Positions 47,456 to 50,363 of a DNA stretch of 50,363 nucleotides are shown here, in pieces. Position 1 is the first letter of the stretch; each line of letters opens with the position of its first letter. Made by a program: the position numbers and the translations under genes. Origin of the DNA: Streptococcus cristatus (lineage in GTDB: Bacteria > Bacillota > Bacilli > Lactobacillales > Streptococcaceae); the NCBI RefSeq assembly GCF_001578775.1, contig NZ_KQ969062.1, positions 898,001 to 948,363 on the forward strand, given 5' to 3'. The notes under the pieces were generated by a model that was given only the letters and a program-made list of their open reading frames with translations, was not told the DNA's origin and made no database searches.

Positions 47456-48633
47456 CGTGTCTCTTGGTGGAAGATATTTTGCCAGACTTCGTGGCGGCGC
47501 CAGAGGCTAGTATGGATGACATCCCCGATTTGATAGCGAATCAGCTTGGTCTTTTGGCTGACGGATGTAATTTCTAAATTTTTGATAGGAGAAGTTTGGG
47601 CTCTCTCTAGTTGAAATTCCTCTTTGTTTAGCTGGCGACCATCTTGGGAAATGTAGACAAAATCAGAGGAAAGAAGTGCCTCCAATTGACTGCCTTGGTC
47701 GACTAATTGCTCACGCATCAGGAGCTTTTGATAGACATTATCCAGAATCTCATCTTCAGGTATCGGAGCTGGCTCAATATGAATATCAATGTCGAAGACG
47801 CCAAAGTTCTCCTTGAGCATATCCTCTACCTGGTCAGCGATTTCGTGGCTTTCAAAGACAGAGAGGTCAGGGTTCATTTCCAGTATAATATCCAAATAGA
47901 TATTGCTACCATAGGTCCGACCACGCTGGGACTTGACGCGTGTGATTTTAGGGATTTCCAGAATAGCGCGCTTGTAATCGTCTAAAAGGTCCTGATCAAA
48001 GCCATCTGACAGGCTGAAAGAGGACTCTATAAAGATATCATAGGCTGTTTTTAGAATGAAAAACGTAATAACGATGGCTGCTAGCTTATCAACGATAGGG
48101 AATTTCAGGGAGCTGGCAATAATGGCAACAGAAGTGCCCAGAGAAGTGATAGCATCCGAGAGATTGTCCTTGGCAGCCGCATCCAGAGCTTTGGATCTTA
48201 CCCTTTTAGCTAGGTTTTTATTGTAAAGATAAACGCCAAACATGATGATAGCCGACACAATTCCGACAACAGCCCCCACGGGATCAATCAAGGTTTCTTC
48301 CTTGTTAATGATTTTTTGAGCCGTATCAATGAGGACATTGAAGCCGACAAAAAACATGATGAAAGAGGTAATCAGACTGGCCAGATCTTCAATCTTCCAA
48401 TGGCCGAAGCGGTGATCCTTATCCGCTGGTTTTCGTGCCATGCGCAGGCCGATTAGGACTGCTAGATTGGCAACGATATCGGAGACGTTGTTGAAACCAT
48501 CCGCCGTCAAACTGGAGGATGTCAGTGCTGCACCTGCAATGATTTTTGTAACGGATAGGCCAATGTAGGTAGCAATTGCTAGGAGGGCGCCTCGTTCGGC
48601 AAGTTTGAGATTGTCGCTTGGATGATTGTTCAT
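47443..48633 (-). CDS. mntE: CDF-family cation efflux protein, probably Mn(II) exporter
   Basis: The 396-residue protein has six membrane helices and CDF metal sites: NNVSD in helix II (Asn47, Asp51) and DNLSD in helix V. An Asn-Asp-Asp-Asp site is characteristic of manganese exporters such as pneumococcal MntE, also of similar length. A cytosolic CDF dimerisation domain follows (about 215-300), then an extra C-terminal domain of about 95 residues. Exporting Mn protects against Mn toxicity. The symbol rests on motif and length; zinc or iron remain possible substrates. Confidence 0.78.
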   Translation of the reverse strand: MNNHPSDNLKLAERGALLAIATYIGLSVTKIIAGAALTSSSLTADGFNNVSDIVANLAVLIGLRMARKPADKDHRFGHWKIEDLASLITSFIMFFVGFNVLIDTAQKIINKEETLIDPVGAVVGIVSAIIMFGVYLYNKNLAKRVRSKALDAAAKDNLSDAITSLGTSVAIIASSLKFPIVDKLAAIVITFFILKTAYDIFIESSFSLSDGFDQDLLDDYKRAILEIPKITRVKSQRGRTYGSNIYLDIILEMNPDLSVFESHEIADQVEDMLKENFGVFDIDIHIEPAPIPEDEILDNVYQKLLMREQLVDQGSQLEALLSSDFVYISQDGRQLNKEEFQLERAQTSPIKNLEITSVSQKTKLIRYQIGDVIHTSLWRRHEVWQNIFHQETRKNN

Positions 48634-48655
48634 GGTTGCCCCTTTCTAAACTATT

Positions 48656-48684
48656 ATTATAACTTTTTCACACTTGGATTTCAA
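48656..48684 (-). promoter_or_regulatory. mntE promoter
   Basis: On the minus strand TTGAAA (48684-48679), 17-bp spacer, TATAAT (48661-48656). It is divergent from the pcrA promoter. Confidence 0.65.
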
Positions 48685-48728
48685 ATGAGGTAGTTGCCTT
48701 TTCGATAACAAATTCGCTCGAATTTTGA

Positions 48729-48734
48729 TATAAT
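48729..48734 (+). promoter_or_regulatory. pcrA -10 box
   Basis: TATAAT preceded by TTTGA, 45 nt before the pcrA start. The -35 is weak (ATAACA at 48705-48710). Confidence 0.5.
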
Positions 48735-48779
48735 GGAAGCATTGATTTTCAGTTTGATGTTATATTGAAAGGATAGAAG

Positions 48780-50363
48780 ATGAATCCCTTATTAAACGGT
48801 ATGAATGACCGTCAGGCCGAAGCGGTCCAGACGACAGAAGGCCCCTTGTTGATTATGGCGGGGGCTGGTTCGGGAAAGACTCGTGTCCTGACCCACCGCA
48901 TCGCCTATTTGATTGATGAGAAGATGGTTAATCCTTGGAATATCCTAGCCATTACCTTTACCAATAAAGCGGCGCGGGAGATGAAAGAACGAGCAGCCAC
49001 ACTCAATCCAGCCACCCAAGATTGCTTAATCGCCACCTTCCACTCCATGTGTGTGCGCATTTTGCGACGAGAAGCAGATCATATCGGCTACAATCGCAAC
49101 TTCACCATTGTTGATCCGGGCGAGCAGCGGACTCTGATGAATCGGATTTTCAAAAATCTCAATCTGGATCCTAAAAAGTGGAATGAGCGCGCCATTCTAG
49201 GTACGATTTCCAATGCTAAGAACGATCTGATTGACGAGGTGGCCTATGCAAATATGGCTGGTGATATGTACACAGAGATTGTAGCCAAGTGCTATACGGC
49301 CTATCAAAAGGAATTGCGTCAGTCCGAAGCTATGGATTTTGACGATTTGATTATGCTGACTTTGCGCCTTTTTGACCAAAATCCTGACGTCCTGACCTAC
49401 TACCAACAACGTTACCAGTACATCCATGTGGACGAGTATCAGGATACCAACCATGCCCAGTACCAGCTGGTCAAGCTCTTGGCTTCCCGCTTTAAGAATA
49501 TCTGCGTGGTCGGAGATGCTGACCAGTCTATCTATGGCTGGCGGGGAGCCGATATGCAGAATATCCTGGACTTTGAAAAGGATTACCCAGAAGCCAAGGT
49601 AGTCTTGCTTGAGGAAAACTATCGCTCGACTAAAACCATCCTTCAGGCGGCTAATGAGGTCATCCGAAACAACCGCAACCGCCGTCCTAAAAATCTCTGG
49701 ACTCAAAACGAAGACGGTGAGGAAATTGTTTACTATCGGGCTAATGACGAACAGGACGAAGCTCTCTTTGTCGCTCGGACTATTGATCAGCTGAGCCGAG
49801 AAGGCTACAGTCATAGGGATTTTGCGGTCCTTTACCGGACCAATGCTCAGTCACGGACGGTGGAGGAAGCCCTGCTCAAGGCCAATATTCCTTATACTAT
49901 GGTGGGCGGCACCAAGTTCTACAGCCGCAAGGAAATCCGTGATGTTATTTCTTACCTCAATCTCATAGCTAATCCTAGCGACAATATTAGCTATGAGCGC
50001 GTGGTCAATGAGCCCAAACGTGGTGTCGGGCCGGGTACGGTGGAGAAGATCCGGAATTTTGCGGCCAGTCAAGAAATCTCTTTGCTGGAGGCGTCAGCTA
50101 ATATCATGCTGTCACCAGTCAAGGGCAAGGCGGCTCAGGCAGTTTATGAGTTTGCCAATCTGATACTCGACTTGCGGGATCGTTTGGATGACTATAGTGT
50201 GACTGAGCTAGTTGAGCTTGTTCTGAAAAAGACAGGTTACTCAGTCGCCTTGGCAGCTCAGGCCACTCTGGAAAGTCAGGCTCGGATTGAAAATATCGAG
50301 GAATTCCTGTCTGTCACCAAGAATTTCGATGAACATCCAGATAATCCCGCTGACGAATCCGGC
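48780..50363 (+). CDS. pcrA: ATP-dependent DNA helicase PcrA (N-terminal 528 codons, runs off the window)
   Basis: The frame is open from ATG 48780 (after GAAAGG) to the window end. It begins [20 protein letters not shown] and has the superfamily 1 motifs: Walker [10 protein letters not shown] (about 27-35), motif Ia [15 protein letters not shown], motif [10 protein letters not shown], motif [17 protein letters not shown] and motif [13 protein letters not shown]. PcrA/UvrD unwinds DNA in repair and removes RecA or stalled RNA polymerase. The C-terminal third is missing only because the window ends. Confidence 0.97.
   Translation, partial: MNPLLNGMNDRQAEAVQTTEGPLLIMAGAGSGKTRVLTHRIAYLIDEKMVNPWNILAITFTNKAAREMKERAATLNPATQDCLIATFHSMCVRILRREADHIGYNRNFTIVDPGEQRTLMNRIFKNLNLDPKKWNERAILGTISNAKNDLIDEVAYANMAGDMYTEIVAKCYTAYQKELRQSEAMDFDDLIMLTLRLFDQNPDVLTYYQQRYQYIHVDEYQDTNHAQYQLVKLLASRFKNICVVGDADQSIYGWRGADMQNILDFEKDYPEAKVVLLEENYRSTKTILQAANEVIRNNRNRRPKNLWTQNEDGEEIVYYRANDEQDEALFVARTIDQLSREGYSHRDFAVLYRTNAQSRTVEEALLKANIPYTMVGGTKFYSRKEIRDVISYLNLIANPSDNISYERVVNEPKRGVGPGTVEKIRNFAASQEISLLEASANIMLSPVKGKAAQAVYEFANLILDLRDRLDDYSVTELVELVLKKTGYSVALAAQATLESQARIENIEEFLSVTKNFDEHPDNPADESG

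Overview
The window is a chromosomal segment of a low-GC Gram-positive coccus, almost certainly a Streptococcus of the mitis/sanguinis type. It carries one complete siphovirus-type prophage of about 38.1 kb (attL 5101-5115 to attR 43204-43218). The genus call rests on the host gene order rpmE2 - DHH phosphodiesterase - flavodoxin - chorismate mutase - crcB - crcB - rplS - tRNA-Arg(CCU), which I know from streptococci, and on the phage families present (DUF1372, DUF859, Ltp-type lipoprotein, Gp15). Species cannot be fixed from sequence reading alone.

Left host arm (1-5113): the start of rpmE2, a Pde2/NrnA-type phosphodiesterase, a short-chain flavodoxin, a stand-alone sufB, a striking 63-bp tandem array of hairpins, chorismate mutase, two overlapping fluoride-channel genes (the second frameshifted in a T run), rplS behind an L19-leader-like 5' UTR, and tRNA-Arg, whose 3' end is the prophage attachment site.

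Prophage (5116-43203): the lysogeny arm on the minus strand is tyrosine integrase, Ltp-like superinfection-exclusion lipoprotein and CI-type S24 repressor. A divergent switch region with a TCACC-N5-GGTGA operator follows. The rightward early region holds a Cro-like gene, small regulators, a frameshifted winged-helix replication protein, an iteron array that looks like a replication origin, a frameshifted ERF recombinase, SSB, MazG-like, methyltransferase, RusA resolvase and many small genes. Two minus-strand genes are embedded in this early region (7976-8179 and 8760-9497). A DUF722/ArpU-type late regulator (19358-19738) precedes the late genes: packaging, head, connector, tail, a collagen-repeat tail-tip protein, a DUF859 fibre, holins and a CHAP-SH3b endolysin. 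Four copies of a GTAAAA-x-ATCCC box, each 17-18 nt before a -10-like hexamer, stand in front of the four late gene blocks and look like a dedicated late promoter class.

Beyond attR (43219-45160) lies debris of a second element at the same site: an integrase pseudogene with an in-frame stop and a frameshift, a frameshifted DUF4145 gene, an unrecognised higher-GC segment and two small phage-type ORFs. The right host arm (45240-50363) holds a polar amino-acid ABC transporter, a CDF manganese exporter (MntE type) and the first 528 codons of pcrA.

Several genes (crcB2, the winged-helix replication gene, ERF, DUF4145) are broken by single-base shifts, mostly at homopolymers. Sequencing error has to be excluded before treating them as biology.
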